The notes beneath the pieces were generated by a model. It was not told the origin of the DNA. It searched no databases and worked only from the letters and a program-made list of their open reading frames with translations. From Peptococcaceae bacterium CEB3 (GTDB lineage: Bacteria > Bacillota > Desulfitobacteriia > Desulfitobacteriales > Desulfitobacteriaceae): 64,000 nt of DNA. Of the stretch, positions 34,043-43,118 are shown in pieces. A program made the translations under genes and the position numbers. The number at the start of each line of letters is the position of its first letter. Within the stretch, counting starts at the first letter, position 1. The stretch is taken from NCBI GenBank assembly GCA_001029295.1, contig LDXJ01000058.1:152655-216654 (forward strand), written 5' to 3'.

Positions 34043-34167
34043 CCTTTCGGTACACCTTTATCCGTACACCTTTATTCGTACAGTTTTATTCACTCATACA
34101 GTTTTAGACTAGTGCCCTCGTGAAAAATAACCGATTTCAGTGCATCCAACGCTTAGCGCCTATCCCT

Positions 34168-34716
34168 TCACCCATTTCCAATCCCCGCTGCGCGTTCATA
34201 AGTGTCAATCAGTTCCTGGGGCAATTTCTTGATCAGCAGAACCGGTATCGGAGACCTGTTGAGCATGGTATGAGCCACACTGCCGAAGATCAACCCTTTC
34301 AGGTCGGTCAAGCCTCGGGTACCCATAATGATCAGGTTGAACGAATTCTTCACCGCATAGTCGATAATGGCATCGGCCGTTTCCGAAATCGTCGCTTTGG
34401 CAATCAACATCTGATAGTTTATTTCCAATCCTTTCTTGAGAAAAACGGCTTGGGTTTGCTTCAGGATGTCCGAATATTCCCTTTTGGTCTCTTCGTCAGC
34501 TTCTTCAAGAATCTTTTTCATCCAGGCCGAATTGGGACTGATGGGCCACGTGTCGATCCACCGATATTCTGAGCCAATCACATGTTCTTGCACCTGGACG
34601 ACGGTCAAATGCATATAGGGCATGTTTTGCATTAACCTGGCGGTATAAACCGCTGCCGAAAAGGAATGCAGTGACCCGTCCGAATAGAGAAGCACGTTGA
34701 AATTAGGATCACTCAT
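34168..34716 (-). CDS. Universal stress protein UspA family
   Basis: 182 residues. NFNVLLYSDGSLHSFSAAVY at the start and the ATP-binding block MGTRGLTDLKGLIFGSVAHT (G-2x-G-9x-G-S/T pattern) followed by SPIPVLLIKK. Family proteins bind ATP or AMP and accumulate under stress. ATG 34716 follows AAAGAGGTG; the longer ORF upstream reads through the hairpin repeat. Copy 4 of that repeat sits in its leader. Confidence 0.88.
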   Translation of the reverse strand: MSDPNFNVLLYSDGSLHSFSAAVYTARLMQNMPYMHLTVVQVQEHVIGSEYRWIDTWPISPNSAWMKKILEEADEETKREYSDILKQTQAVFLKKGLEINYQMLIAKATISETADAIIDYAVKNSFNLIIMGTRGLTDLKGLIFGSVAHTMLNRSPIPVLLIKKLPQELIDTYERAAGIGNG

Positions 34717-34750
34717 GTTCAGCACCTCTTTCCCCAGACTCAGCCTGGAA

Positions 34751-34825
34751 ACTTCATCCAATCGTGAGACTCCCACTTCTACCAGTGGGAGTGGTTCCCC
34801 CGTACCTTGCTTCGGTGGGGGTAGA
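34751..34825 (-). repeat. Dispersed hairpin element, copy 4
   Basis: Hairpin at 34769-34792 with flank CATCCAATCG. Downstream GTTCCCCCGTACCTTGCTTCG is shared with the 7.5-kb copy over about 20 bp (one to two changes), so this copy extends further than copies 2 and 3. It lies upstream of uspA on its transcribed side. Confidence 0.78.
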
Positions 34826-34854
34826 GAACAACTTGAGGACAACTTAAGAACAGC

Positions 34855-36303
34855 TCAGTGAAGTGAGACGTATTGATCCGGCGACAGCTTGTTGGGCTTG
34901 GTGCGGCTGTAAACAAAGATGCAGATCAAAGCGGCGATAATCCCCATGGCCGCCATCCCTTCGAAACCCACATGAAAGGCAAGGATGCGGGCCCTGACCA
35001 AAGTATGCTTGATGAGATGAAAACTGTGGAGATCGCTGTTGTACAGGGTTCCCGCAATGGCCACCCCCATGCTCATACCCAAAGATCTCGACATGTTCAG
35101 GATGCCCCCGGCCACCCCGACGTGTTCGGGCGGGGCACTGCCCATCACGGAACTGTTGTTGGGAGGAGTAAATAATCCCATACCGACTCCGACCATGATC
35201 AATCCCAACAGGTCGATAAAAACAGAGGTTCTCCGCCCAAGGAAAATCAAAACGCCGGCACCCATTGAGGCGACTAGCATACCCGCACTGGTCAGAATCC
35301 GGGTGCCGATGCGATCGGCGATCGCCCCGGAAATGGGAGACATGATAAACATGGAGACAGACACGACTGTCAGAATCAGCCCGACATAGAAAGGCGGCAG
35401 TTTCAAAATCCAATCCAGGTAAAACGGCATAAGGAAGATGATCCCAAACATTAGGGAATAGGACAGGAGGCCGGAGATGTTCCCACTCGTAAAAGCTTTG
35501 ATTTTGAAGAGGTTTAAACTGATCATCGGGTTTTGGCATTTTTTCTCGCGTATGACGAACAGGACCAGAAAAATCGCCGTAGCCAGGAACTCAAGCAGAA
35601 TCATAGGCGAGAGCCAGCCGACTTTATACCCGTCCTTAAAAATCAGCACCAGAAGAATCAAGGCCGGGGTCAGGAAGATGGCACCCCAATAATCGAAGCG
35701 GTTGGAATGCGGGTTGGGCTTATCCCTTGGCAAGATGAAAGCGGCAATAACAGTTCCCACAATGGCGACCGGAATGTTTACATAAAAGATAAAGCGCCAG
35801 CTAAAATTCGCTATCATAAGGCCGCCGACCGTCGGTCCGATGGATAAACCAATGGCTTGGGCTGAACCCTGAATACCGATGGCTTTCCCTCGGCTGGTCG
35901 GCGGAACAGCCGAAGTAATGATGGCGACCGAGTTGGCTTGCAGCATAGCCGCGCCAATCGCTTGCAGAACACGGGCGGCAATGAGAATTGGTATCGCTCC
36001 CGCTATGCCGCACAAACCTGAGCCCAGCCCAAAAACACCGAAACCAATGGTGTAAAAGAACTTTCTGCCCAGCCTGTCGGATAAACTGCCCAAAAGAGTG
36101 AGGAGGGATGTTAAAGTCAAAAGGTAAGCGATTGAAACCCATTCCACTTTATCCATGCCCACGGAAAAACCTTGGCTCATTGTCGGCATGGCGACATTAA
36201 TAATACTGGCATCCAGAGCCGCCATAAAGGCGCCTATACATACCGTTCCCACCACAAACCAGTGATAATTTTCTCTTTTACGAAGCGGGATGTTCTCACC
36301 CAT
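34855..36303 (-). CDS. MFS multidrug exporter, DHA2/EmrB-QacA type
   Basis: About 482 residues and 14 membrane helices. Motif C of antiporters and the DHA2 motif LDASIINVAMPTM near residue 30 are present, with GSLSDRLGRKFFYTIG as the helix 2-3 loop. It exports drugs or other amphiphiles by proton antiport. ATG 36303 follows AAGAGGTG; GTG 36312 is the alternative. The uspA gene lies downstream on the same strand with 139 bp between. Confidence 0.9.
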   Translation of the reverse strand: MGENIPLRKRENYHWFVVGTVCIGAFMAALDASIINVAMPTMSQGFSVGMDKVEWVSIAYLLTLTSLLTLLGSLSDRLGRKFFYTIGFGVFGLGSGLCGIAGAIPILIAARVLQAIGAAMLQANSVAIITSAVPPTSRGKAIGIQGSAQAIGLSIGPTVGGLMIANFSWRFIFYVNIPVAIVGTVIAAFILPRDKPNPHSNRFDYWGAIFLTPALILLVLIFKDGYKVGWLSPMILLEFLATAIFLVLFVIREKKCQNPMISLNLFKIKAFTSGNISGLLSYSLMFGIIFLMPFYLDWILKLPPFYVGLILTVVSVSMFIMSPISGAIADRIGTRILTSAGMLVASMGAGVLIFLGRRTSVFIDLLGLIMVGVGMGLFTPPNNSSVMGSAPPEHVGVAGGILNMSRSLGMSMGVAIAGTLYNSDLHSFHLIKHTLVRARILAFHVGFEGMAAMGIIAALICIFVYSRTKPNKLSPDQYVSLH

Positions 36304-36872
36304 TTTCTTCACCTCTTCTGATAAAACATCGTCATACCCATGGCCTTGCTCATTCTGTCTGGATTAATGGCGTATGTATTCTGTCTATTCGGTTTATTCC
36401 GGAATCCTGCCGGAGCACCGCTTTCTCCTCCACTCCTTTCTTCACCGACGGTATGCACGACAAACGCGGCCAAGAACTTGAGGACTCTTTCACAATCCTA
36501 ACACCTTAACCACAGATTGCGCCTGTAGCCCCGTGAAATCGCATATCGGTACAAGTAGCTCCGCTTTAAAATCTGTACAAGCGAATAAAATCTCTTTCAC
36601 AATGCCAGCGGCTTCCCGCCGCCTTGACAGAGGCGCAGGGCTTCGAAGTCTAATCTTCTGCCATAAATATTTCATCCTCGAAAATTGTCTCACCCAAGCA
36701 GAGATTATCACCCAGGTCATATCCCGTCAATATTCCCACAATGAATATATCCTATGATGGTTCTACCGCAGCCATCGCTGCACAGACAGAAACATAATGA
36801 AAGAACTTGTTTCATATGTTGAAGTGGGTGCAGAAATGAGCTTTCCTCATTTGTTTTTTAGGAGGTAGGAAT
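36304..36872. other. Non-coding interval with an attenuator-like hairpin at its end
   Basis: No ORF here has a ribosome binding site and coding-like composition; short ORFs at 36490-36720 and 36533-36757 look accidental. The right end carries the terminator described at 36834. Confidence 0.5.
36834..36859 (+). terminator. Terminator directly before the ribosome binding site of the DUF2508-like gene
   Basis: AAATGAG/CTCATTT with a 5-nt loop and six T residues (36854-36859). AGGAGGTAGG follows at once and the ATG is at 36873. This position suggests attenuation of the gene. Confidence 0.65.
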
Positions 36873-37241
36873 ATGTTCGGATTGAACCGCGGTAACCTGT
36901 TTGCCCCCGACTTTGCCCCCGGCGGCGAGGACCCCTCATCCCCCTTGGGTGACGAAGAAAGAAGGCTGGTGCTGGAGATCAAGGCCTTAGAGAGCAAGAT
37001 CAGTAAAGCCTGGGACAATTTCACTTTTGCGAAACCCGAGTATGTCGAGCTGGCGGTCTTAGAGCTGAAATTGGTGGAAGCGCAGCATTGCTTACTCAAT
37101 CGGAAACTGAAGATGATAAAGGGGGAACCTCTGACGGAGCTCAAAATCCACATCCTGTTTCCCTGGCTAAAGCAATATATCAAGAGGAAGGATGAAGATA
37201 CACACCCCTCCCCTCACATTCTTACCTCTTCATATCTTTGA
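36873..37241 (+). CDS. Small DUF2508 (YaaL)-like helical protein
   Basis: 122 residues. The central part EERRLVLEIKALESKISKAW, FAKPEYVELAVLELKLVEAQ resembles the YaaL/DUF2508 coiled-coil fold; function unknown. ATG follows AGGAGGTAGG. The C-terminal ~20 residues overlap the 3' end of the convergent membrane protein gene by 20 bp. A hairpin plus T-tract precedes its ribosome binding site. Confidence 0.7.
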   Translation: MFGLNRGNLFAPDFAPGGEDPSSPLGDEERRLVLEIKALESKISKAWDNFTFAKPEYVELAVLELKLVEAQHCLLNRKLKMIKGEPLTELKIHILFPWLKQYIKRKDEDTHPSPHILTSSYL

Positions 37242-37722
37242 CGTCCATTGTCACGACATAAGCGGACGGGTCGAACTCCTTTATGAGTCCGGATAATTCT
37301 CCAAAGCGCTTCTTCTTAAGCACCATTTTCAGCTGGGCCTTCTCCGCCCCGTTCAGGCCATACCCTTTAGCGGTCGTGACGGCGAATCCCCGCCCCCTGA
37401 GCGCGTCCGCCAAAGCCCATTCGTCCTGCTCCGTGACCACCAGGGCAAAAACGCTGTCTTTCGACAGTTTGTCATCAATAAGCATCCCGACAAAGTTCCC
37501 GGCCGCATACCCCAAGGCATAGAAAAGAAGAACTGTCGGATGCATGACGTATTTGAACGCCTGAGAAGCTCCCAAAGTATAGACAACGATTTCAACAAAG
37601 GCAATCGTCGAGACGAGGATTCTTTTCCCCCTGATCATCGACTTGACCCGCAAGGTATCCAAGGAAACGTCCACGATCCTGGCAAAGAAGATTAAAATAC
37701 CCAAGAGGATCAAGAGGTTCAC
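37222..37722 (-). CDS. UPF0316-like membrane protein (DUF5698-DUF2179)
   Basis: 166 residues. Three membrane helices (LLILLGILIFFARIVDVSLD, AFVEIVVYTLGASQAF, VLLFYALGYAAGNFVG) are followed by a soluble DUF2179 domain (SVFALVVTEQDEWALADALR; AYVVTMDVKDMK). The family is widespread in Firmicutes and uncharacterised. The start is a GTG with a weak site. It lies downstream of a bidirectional terminator that isolates it from the peptide-binding protein gene. Confidence 0.85.
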   Translation of the reverse strand: MNLLILLGILIFFARIVDVSLDTLRVKSMIRGKRILVSTIAFVEIVVYTLGASQAFKYVMHPTVLLFYALGYAAGNFVGMLIDDKLSKDSVFALVVTEQDEWALADALRGRGFAVTTAKGYGLNGAEKAQLKMVLKKKRFGELSGLIKEFDPSAYVVTMDVKDMKR

Positions 37723-37787
37723 CGCCTTCGCGTTTTGCTAAGATTTTATCATAAGACGAAGGCGATTTGGAATGAGTTCCAAAAAAA

Positions 37788-37823
37788 CCCCCCTTCCGCT
37801 ACTGCGGTCAGGGGGCATTTTTT
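37788..37823. terminator. Bidirectional terminator
   Basis: CCCCC/GGGGG enclosing CCGC-TACT-GCGG, with A-run before and T-run after, so it works in both directions. It terminates the peptide-binding protein gene on the minus strand. Confidence 0.85.
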
Positions 37824-37871
37824 CCTGAGCCCAAGATCACCTGGTCATAGGTTCGCTCTTTGGGGCTTCAC

Positions 37872-39590
37872 TCAGCCCTTGGCGGCCTTTTCGGCTTTTT
37901 GATTAATCCAGAGATGAGTATAGTCGAAGTAGCAGTAGACAGGGTGGAGGTTAGCGTTCTCGACCCAGGGTTGAACAACTCTGTACACCTTACTGTGGTA
38001 GATCGGAACCATGGCGGCGTCTTCCATAATCTGTTTTTCAATTTTGTGATACGTCGGGATCACTTGGTCCAGATTGGGGTTTTGCACCGCTTCATTCAGC
38101 AATTTATCCACAGTGGCATTCTTGTATTCCCAATTGTTTTGCGAGGGAATGCCGGCTGAGTTGAAGAGAATGTCGAGGAAATCGTCGGGGTCGGGATAGT
38201 CCTGTACCCAGCCGCCGTAGGACACAACCGCTTTTCCGGTCTGAATGGTATTCAGGTATTGGGGGAAAGGCAGCCCCCTCAATTGGACATTCATTCCGAC
38301 CTGTTTCAGTTGGGCCTGAAGATTGGCCACGATCGGATCATTGGCAGCCGCCTTCACGTAGATGAGGTCATAGGTGCCCGGCAGTCCCTTAGGATAGCCG
38401 GCCTCGGCCAGCAGTTTTTTCGCTTTGGCCAAATCATACTTATAGCCCGCCGGATTGGCTTTATAGCCCGGCATATTGGGCGGCAGGATCTCATTGGCCG
38501 CAACCCCCCGGTTGTTGACCGTTTTTAGCACATCTTGCTTATTGATGGCATACTCCAGGGCCTGCCTGACCAGAGGCTTATTGAACGGGGGATCGGCGTT
38601 GTTGACGTAAAAATACCAGAGGTCATTTGCTACTAAAGTCCTGATGTCGGGCTTCATAGCCGGGTTATTTATTGTACTCACAAAGTCGGACGTCGGAATG
38701 CGCGAAAAGTCGAGCTGCTTGTCCTTGAATTTCATGAAGGCCACCGGATCGTCAAAACCCAGTTTCCAAGTGATACCGGCGAGATAAGGGAGTTGCTGCC
38801 CGTATTGATCCTTCATGAAATAGTGGTCGTTGCGCACCACTTTTACGATCTGGCCCTTTTTCCACTCCACGAACTTAAAGGGTCCGGTGCCAACAGGGTC
38901 TTTGGAAAAATCCGCCGAGGAATAGGGATTCGCCAAAGCCGAAACCACTTTCTTGTCGACAATATAAGCGAAGGGCATGGCAATCACATCGGCGAACGTG
39001 CGGTTCGCTTGGGTGAGATCAAACTGAACCGTATATTTGTCAACCGCTTTAACTCCCGCCAATGTCTTGGCATGTCCCGCCTGCATCTCGTTAAAGCCTT
39101 TGATCATGGTGTAGTAGGAAGCACCCACAGAGGCCGTGGCGTGCGCCGCCAGGCGATTGAAAGTATAGACGACATCATCGGCCGTCAGGGGATCCCCATT
39201 TGTAAACGTTACCCCTTGCCGCAGTTTAAACGTATACGTGGTTCCGTTATTGCTGACCGTGGGCATAGCCTCAGCCAGGTCCGGAATGATCTTCTTCCCG
39301 CTCTGGTCCCAGGTGAGAAGACCGTCAAACATCGTCTCGAGAAAATCGTAAGTTTCCACATCCCCGCATTGCACCGGGTCCAGACTCTTCGGATCATCTT
39401 TCCAATACGTAAGGTAGGTTCCTCCCATCTGAGGTTTGCCAACGGCCGCCGTGTTGTTTTGCGGCTGAGTTCCGTTGTTTTGCGTTCCGCAGCCGGTCAG
39501 GACCGTGGCCATCAGCAGGACCCCTGCCACAGCAACTGTTCCCAGCCTTTTCAATCCGCTCATTCTTGTGAACTTAGACAACTTCTTCAT
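37872..39590 (-). CDS. Orphan peptide/nickel ABC substrate-binding lipoprotein (SBP_bac_5)
   Basis: 572 residues. Lipobox LTGC at ~34, then the family-5 fold: GGTYLTYWKDDPKSLDPVQC, TYTFKLRQGVTFTNGDPLTA, DVVYTFNRL, and GGWVQDYPDPDDFLDILF near the C-terminus. It captures oligopeptides or similar solutes. No opp/dpp permease or ATPase genes lie nearby, so it must share a transporter encoded elsewhere. ATG follows AAGGGGG. Strong terminator downstream. Confidence 0.9.
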   Translation of the reverse strand: MKKLSKFTRMSGLKRLGTVAVAGVLLMATVLTGCGTQNNGTQPQNNTAAVGKPQMGGTYLTYWKDDPKSLDPVQCGDVETYDFLETMFDGLLTWDQSGKKIIPDLAEAMPTVSNNGTTYTFKLRQGVTFTNGDPLTADDVVYTFNRLAAHATASVGASYYTMIKGFNEMQAGHAKTLAGVKAVDKYTVQFDLTQANRTFADVIAMPFAYIVDKKVVSALANPYSSADFSKDPVGTGPFKFVEWKKGQIVKVVRNDHYFMKDQYGQQLPYLAGITWKLGFDDPVAFMKFKDKQLDFSRIPTSDFVSTINNPAMKPDIRTLVANDLWYFYVNNADPPFNKPLVRQALEYAINKQDVLKTVNNRGVAANEILPPNMPGYKANPAGYKYDLAKAKKLLAEAGYPKGLPGTYDLIYVKAAANDPIVANLQAQLKQVGMNVQLRGLPFPQYLNTIQTGKAVVSYGGWVQDYPDPDDFLDILFNSAGIPSQNNWEYKNATVDKLLNEAVQNPNLDQVIPTYHKIEKQIMEDAAMVPIYHSKVYRVVQPWVENANLHPVYCYFDYTHLWINQKAEKAAKG

Positions 39591-40158
39591 TCCCCCTTCA
39601 TTACTTCTCGTGTGACCACCCTGTATTGAGCCCCTGGAAAACCCTGCGGCATCACCTCCCCATTGTTAGCCCGTCGTTTAGGAAGGAGCAGGCACTTTTT
39701 CGGATCGTAAACCATTTTATCTCGTCCCGGGCTTTTGATCTTGCCCCCAGTGTGAATCGCCCGTAACCTTGTCTGAATGGCATTCCGGCCGGAGTGAACC
39801 GCACTTGTTAGGGTGGGGCAACCCCATCTTCATTCTTTATGGGTATTCCCGTCCTTTTCATAAATGCTTTTCTTTACCAAAGCTTGCCTAAGTGGAAATC
39901 CCTAAACTAAAGATTCTGCGTCTTCTGGCAAATTCCTGCTAAGCTGCCGACATTTTTTCCGAAAAAGGAAATAAGTTTGCTTCATCCACCATACGTCCAA
40001 AACCTGCTTCCATAATCGGAAATATTCCCTTGCGAAAGAGACCCGGCTTGATTAGAATAGTAGGGGAACCTAAATTCCTCATCTTTCTGCACATCAAGGG
40101 TGTTAAACAACTCCCCCCGCCTGCCAATGACGGGGGATTTTTTGAGAGGACAAAAGAG
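39591..40158. other. Non-coding interval between the binding protein and MFS genes
   Basis: Divergent promoters must lie here. No ORF has convincing coding signals. At its right end is a terminator next to the MFS ribosome binding site. Confidence 0.5.
40112..40143 (+). terminator. Terminator abutting the MFS gene's ribosome binding site
   Basis: TCCCCCCG/CGGGGGA with an 11-nt loop and a run of six T residues, followed within three bases by GAGAGGAC and the ATG at 40159. Its placement in the leader, not after a gene, suggests attenuation. Confidence 0.75.
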
Positions 40159-41400
40159 ATGCTCAGCGCCAATTCCGCTCTCAGATCCCGGAATTTTACA
40201 GCCTTGTGGCTTGGGCAAATATTATCCCGGCTCGGCGACAGCATTATGATGGTGATGTTACCGCTCATCGTCTATTCCCTGTTCAACTCATCCTTGACGA
40301 TGGGCTATGTGATGGCCCTGATGGTGATACCCCAGGTGATATTTCTGCCGTTTACCGGTTTTCTCGTGGACCGTCTGCCAAGGGTGAGACTCATGATGGT
40401 TACGGACACCATCCGCCTCTGCTTTTTAGCGGTCTTAACTCTCTTAAGTATCTACGGCGACTTGAACAGGATGGTTATCTATACCTATGCCGTGTTAGCC
40501 GGCACTATGGCTGCCTTGTTCCAACCGGCCTACTCCGCGGTACGGGCGCAGATATTTACTCCGGACATCAGGAACTCCGCCAATGCTTTGACCCAAATGG
40601 GCGAACAATTTGCCAGGCTGGTGGGCCCGTCTCTGGGGGGTGTAATCATCAGTTTCACCTCGACCGCCTGGGGATTTGGCCTTGATGCAGTAACCTTTCT
40701 GATTTCCGTACTCAGCCTGGCTGTGCTAAGCCGGTCCTGCCCGCCGGAGCAAAAACCGGATGGCGCTGCGGACGCCGAGGGTGAACATTTGGTTCGCAAG
40801 TTCGCCCGTGAACTTACCGGCGGATATCGGGAGTTGAGAAAACATCCCTGGTTATGGATTACGATTTTGGTCTTTGCCGTCGTCAACATCATGTTTTCGA
40901 GCTATTTTACTATTCTGTTACCTTGGTTGGTCAAAGACAAATTGCATCAACCGTCCTATATCTATGGTTTGTTGATAACCGCCAATGGCGTAGGGTCACT
41001 TCTGTCAGCCTTTTTGTTCGGCTTGCGCCGGACCTGGCATCGGCGCGGAATTATTGCCTACGCGGGAGTCGCCGTGGCGGGCCTGTTCTTGGTTAGTATT
41101 GTTTTTGTCGGTCTGCTTCCCTACCTCGTCTTGGCGATGAGCGTAAACGGGGCCATGATCATGTTGATAGGACTGATTTGGGAAAGTAGTCTTCAGGAGC
41201 TGATTCCGCTGGAATTTTTCGGCAGGGTGGCCAGCCTCGATGGCATGGGTTCAATCGCGCTTTTGCCCGTGGGCTATATTATTACGGGTTGGCTGACGCA
41301 AAACATAGGTGGAACCATAACGATGGCCTCCGAAGCAATTCTTTTGACCATAATCACTGCGGGCGCTCTTCTGATTCCCTCCATCAGGAAATTCGATTAG
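40159..41400 (+). CDS. MFS transporter, EntS/MFS_3-like
   Basis: 413 residues, 12 helices. SRNFTALWLGQILSRLGDSI at the start and GFLVDRLPRVRLMMVTD in the 2-3 loop are typical of MFS_3 efflux proteins (enterobactin or macrolide exporters). ATG 40159 follows GAGAGGAC; the longer ORF from 40030 would run through the terminator hairpin. Substrate not known. Confidence 0.87.
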   Translation: MLSANSALRSRNFTALWLGQILSRLGDSIMMVMLPLIVYSLFNSSLTMGYVMALMVIPQVIFLPFTGFLVDRLPRVRLMMVTDTIRLCFLAVLTLLSIYGDLNRMVIYTYAVLAGTMAALFQPAYSAVRAQIFTPDIRNSANALTQMGEQFARLVGPSLGGVIISFTSTAWGFGLDAVTFLISVLSLAVLSRSCPPEQKPDGAADAEGEHLVRKFARELTGGYRELRKHPWLWITILVFAVVNIMFSSYFTILLPWLVKDKLHQPSYIYGLLITANGVGSLLSAFLFGLRRTWHRRGIIAYAGVAVAGLFLVSIVFVGLLPYLVLAMSVNGAMIMLIGLIWESSLQELIPLEFFGRVASLDGMGSIALLPVGYIITGWLTQNIGGTITMASEAILLTIITAGALLIPSIRKFD

Positions 41401-41514
41401 CAGGTCCTATCTTTGTGGAGCAACCCTAGCTGCGGCGCCCTCCAGGCATAACGAAAAATGCCGTGGAAATATAACGTTCAGGGAAGATGCCCCACAGGTG
41501 ATTGGGCGTAGAGC

Positions 41515-41553
41515 AACCTTATCCCCCGCCTGTACAGGACGGGGGATAAGGTT
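41515..41553. terminator. Terminator after the MFS gene
   Basis: A 14-bp perfect stem (AACCTTATCCCCCG and its complement) whose loop CCTGTACAGG is itself palindromic. It lies between the convergent MFS and ABC permease genes and may serve both. Confidence 0.75.
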
Positions 41554-41575
41554 AAAGCAATTTCCGCAGAACCGA

Positions 41576-41670
41576 GTTGTGCGGCAACCTTTGTTCCTCT
41601 CATTCTATATTAGTTTGGTTTTATATGGTGATGTAGTAAAGTTGTGCGGCAACCTTTGTTCCTCTCATTC
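41576..41670. repeat. Exact 30-bp direct repeat across the ABC permease gene end
   Basis: Identical 30-bp copies at 41576-41605 and 41641-41670. The right copy contains the TGA stop of the permease gene (41665-41667); the left copy lies in the intergenic space. This suggests a duplicated gene tail. Confidence 0.88.
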
Positions 41671-42426
41671 CAGATTGAGCCGTTTGGCCAAGATATGGTT
41701 CGTTAGGGCAAAATAGGCGGCAGAGAGCAGGGCAATAAAGGCAATCGCGCAAGCAATGGCTAGTTCGTTCAGAACCTGGGTGGAAGCAAAATTACCGGAG
41801 TTGACATGAACAATATGGAGGAGGCTCCTGAATAGTTGCCCAACAATTTGGCTAAGCGTATTGAGGACGATAAAGCCGGCGAACGAAGCCAGCACCTTAT
41901 GCCGGTTCACGAGATGGCCAATGGCCATTGAGGCGTAGATGAGCAAGACGCCCGCCGCCAGGCTGACCAAGGCGCTTACGATGATCTCGAAGGCCAAGAA
42001 GTGGGCGGAGGAGCCCCATCCGCCACTGAACGTGACCATTTTGGTCCATGCACCCTGCCGATAGGCGATTATGATGATGGAAACCAAGGCTACCACTACA
42101 CTGACCACGATCCAGATCATGGACACGAGAAGTTTGCTCACAATGTGCTTCCAGGGTTTGACGGGAAGGGTAAACATCAGGTACCCTTCATCAGAAAGAA
42201 GGTTTCTGTAAAACCGCTGAATCATAACAACGAAGGTCATGACGAACATGCCGGCCATAATGGCGGCGTACACAGCCACGCTGATGGCAGTCGCGACATC
42301 CCACTTCTGGTGGCCTGCACCGAAGAGGAGTCTGGAAATTCCTGCAACCAGCAGCAAAGAGAGGAAGAGCGGCAGGAGCGTTCTACCAGTGGCTCTAATT
42401 TCGTACTTTAGCAGTTTGGCTAACAT
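41665..42426 (-). CDS. ABC-2 type permease of a YtrA-controlled transporter
   Basis: 253 residues with six helices, starting MLAKLLKYEIRATGRTLLPL, a pattern seen in bacitracin/acetoin-type (Ytr, BcrB-like) permeases. It overlaps the ATPase gene by 7 bp and would form the membrane part. Substrate unknown; cell-wall-active compounds induce such operons in Bacillus. Confidence 0.82.
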   Translation of the reverse strand: MLAKLLKYEIRATGRTLLPLFLSLLLVAGISRLLFGAGHQKWDVATAISVAVYAAIMAGMFVMTFVVMIQRFYRNLLSDEGYLMFTLPVKPWKHIVSKLLVSMIWIVVSVVVALVSIIIIAYRQGAWTKMVTFSGGWGSSAHFLAFEIIVSALVSLAAGVLLIYASMAIGHLVNRHKVLASFAGFIVLNTLSQIVGQLFRSLLHIVHVNSGNFASTQVLNELAIACAIAFIALLSAAYFALTNHILAKRLNLE

Positions 42427-43118
42427 TTAAATACCTCCCTAAATAGCGCATCGACGGTTTTGCCCTGGTTATCCCGGATATCATCTACGGAGGAAGTTAG
42501 AGCCACTCGACCCTGATTTATAAAAATCACATAATCCAATATCTTCTCAATGTCCGAGATGAGGTGGGTGGAGATGATTATCGTTCCGTTTTCATTGTAA
42601 TTGCTGAGAATTGTTTGCAGTATATAGTCTCGCGCGGCCGGATCGACGCCGCCGATCGGCTCATCCAGAAGGTAGAGATCGGCTTCGCGGCTCATAACCA
42701 GAATCAGTTGGACTTTTTCCTTGGTTCCCTTGGACATGGTTTTCAGCCGGTCTTGCGGATCGATGCTCAGTCTCTTTAGCATGTCGTAAGCTTTTTCCGG
42801 TTTGAAATCAGCGTAGAAATCTGAGAAAAACTCGATGATTTCGTGCACCCGCATCCAATCATTCAAGTAAGTTCGCTCCGGGAGGTACGATATGATTTTC
42901 TTGGTCTCAATATCCGGCTCTCTGCCTCCAACAAGAATTTTTCCGTTGGACGGGGTCAGAAGTCCGTTGGCCAACTTAATCAAGGTGCTTTTTCCGCTGC
43001 CGTTCGGTCCCAGCAAGCCCACGATTTGTCCGCGAGCTACTTCCAGGCTGACGTCGGATAGGGCTGGCTTGTTTCCGAATCTTTTGCTTAGACTTTCGCA
43101 TTCCAAGATGGCGCTCAT
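42420..43118 (-). CDS. ABC ATPase, YtrB/YhcH-like
   Basis: 232 residues. Walker A GPNGSGKST, Walker B LYLLDEPIGGVDP, H-loop STHLISDIE. The signature is altered to MSKGTKEKVQ, as is usual in the YtrB group. It overlaps the GntR regulator gene by 4 bp and the permease gene by 7 bp, making a tight three-gene operon. Confidence 0.88.
   Translation of the reverse strand: MSAILECESLSKRFGNKPALSDVSLEVARGQIVGLLGPNGSGKSTLIKLANGLLTPSNGKILVGGREPDIETKKIISYLPERTYLNDWMRVHEIIEFFSDFYADFKPEKAYDMLKRLSIDPQDRLKTMSKGTKEKVQLILVMSREADLYLLDEPIGGVDPAARDYILQTILSNYNENGTIIISTHLISDIEKILDYVIFINQGRVALTSSVDDIRDNQGKTVDALFREVFKC

Noticed and set aside
36490..36757. Two short ORFs between the DHA2 exporter and the DUF2508-like gene
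   Set aside because: Opposing frames of the same DNA, neither with ribosome binding site nor protein-like composition.
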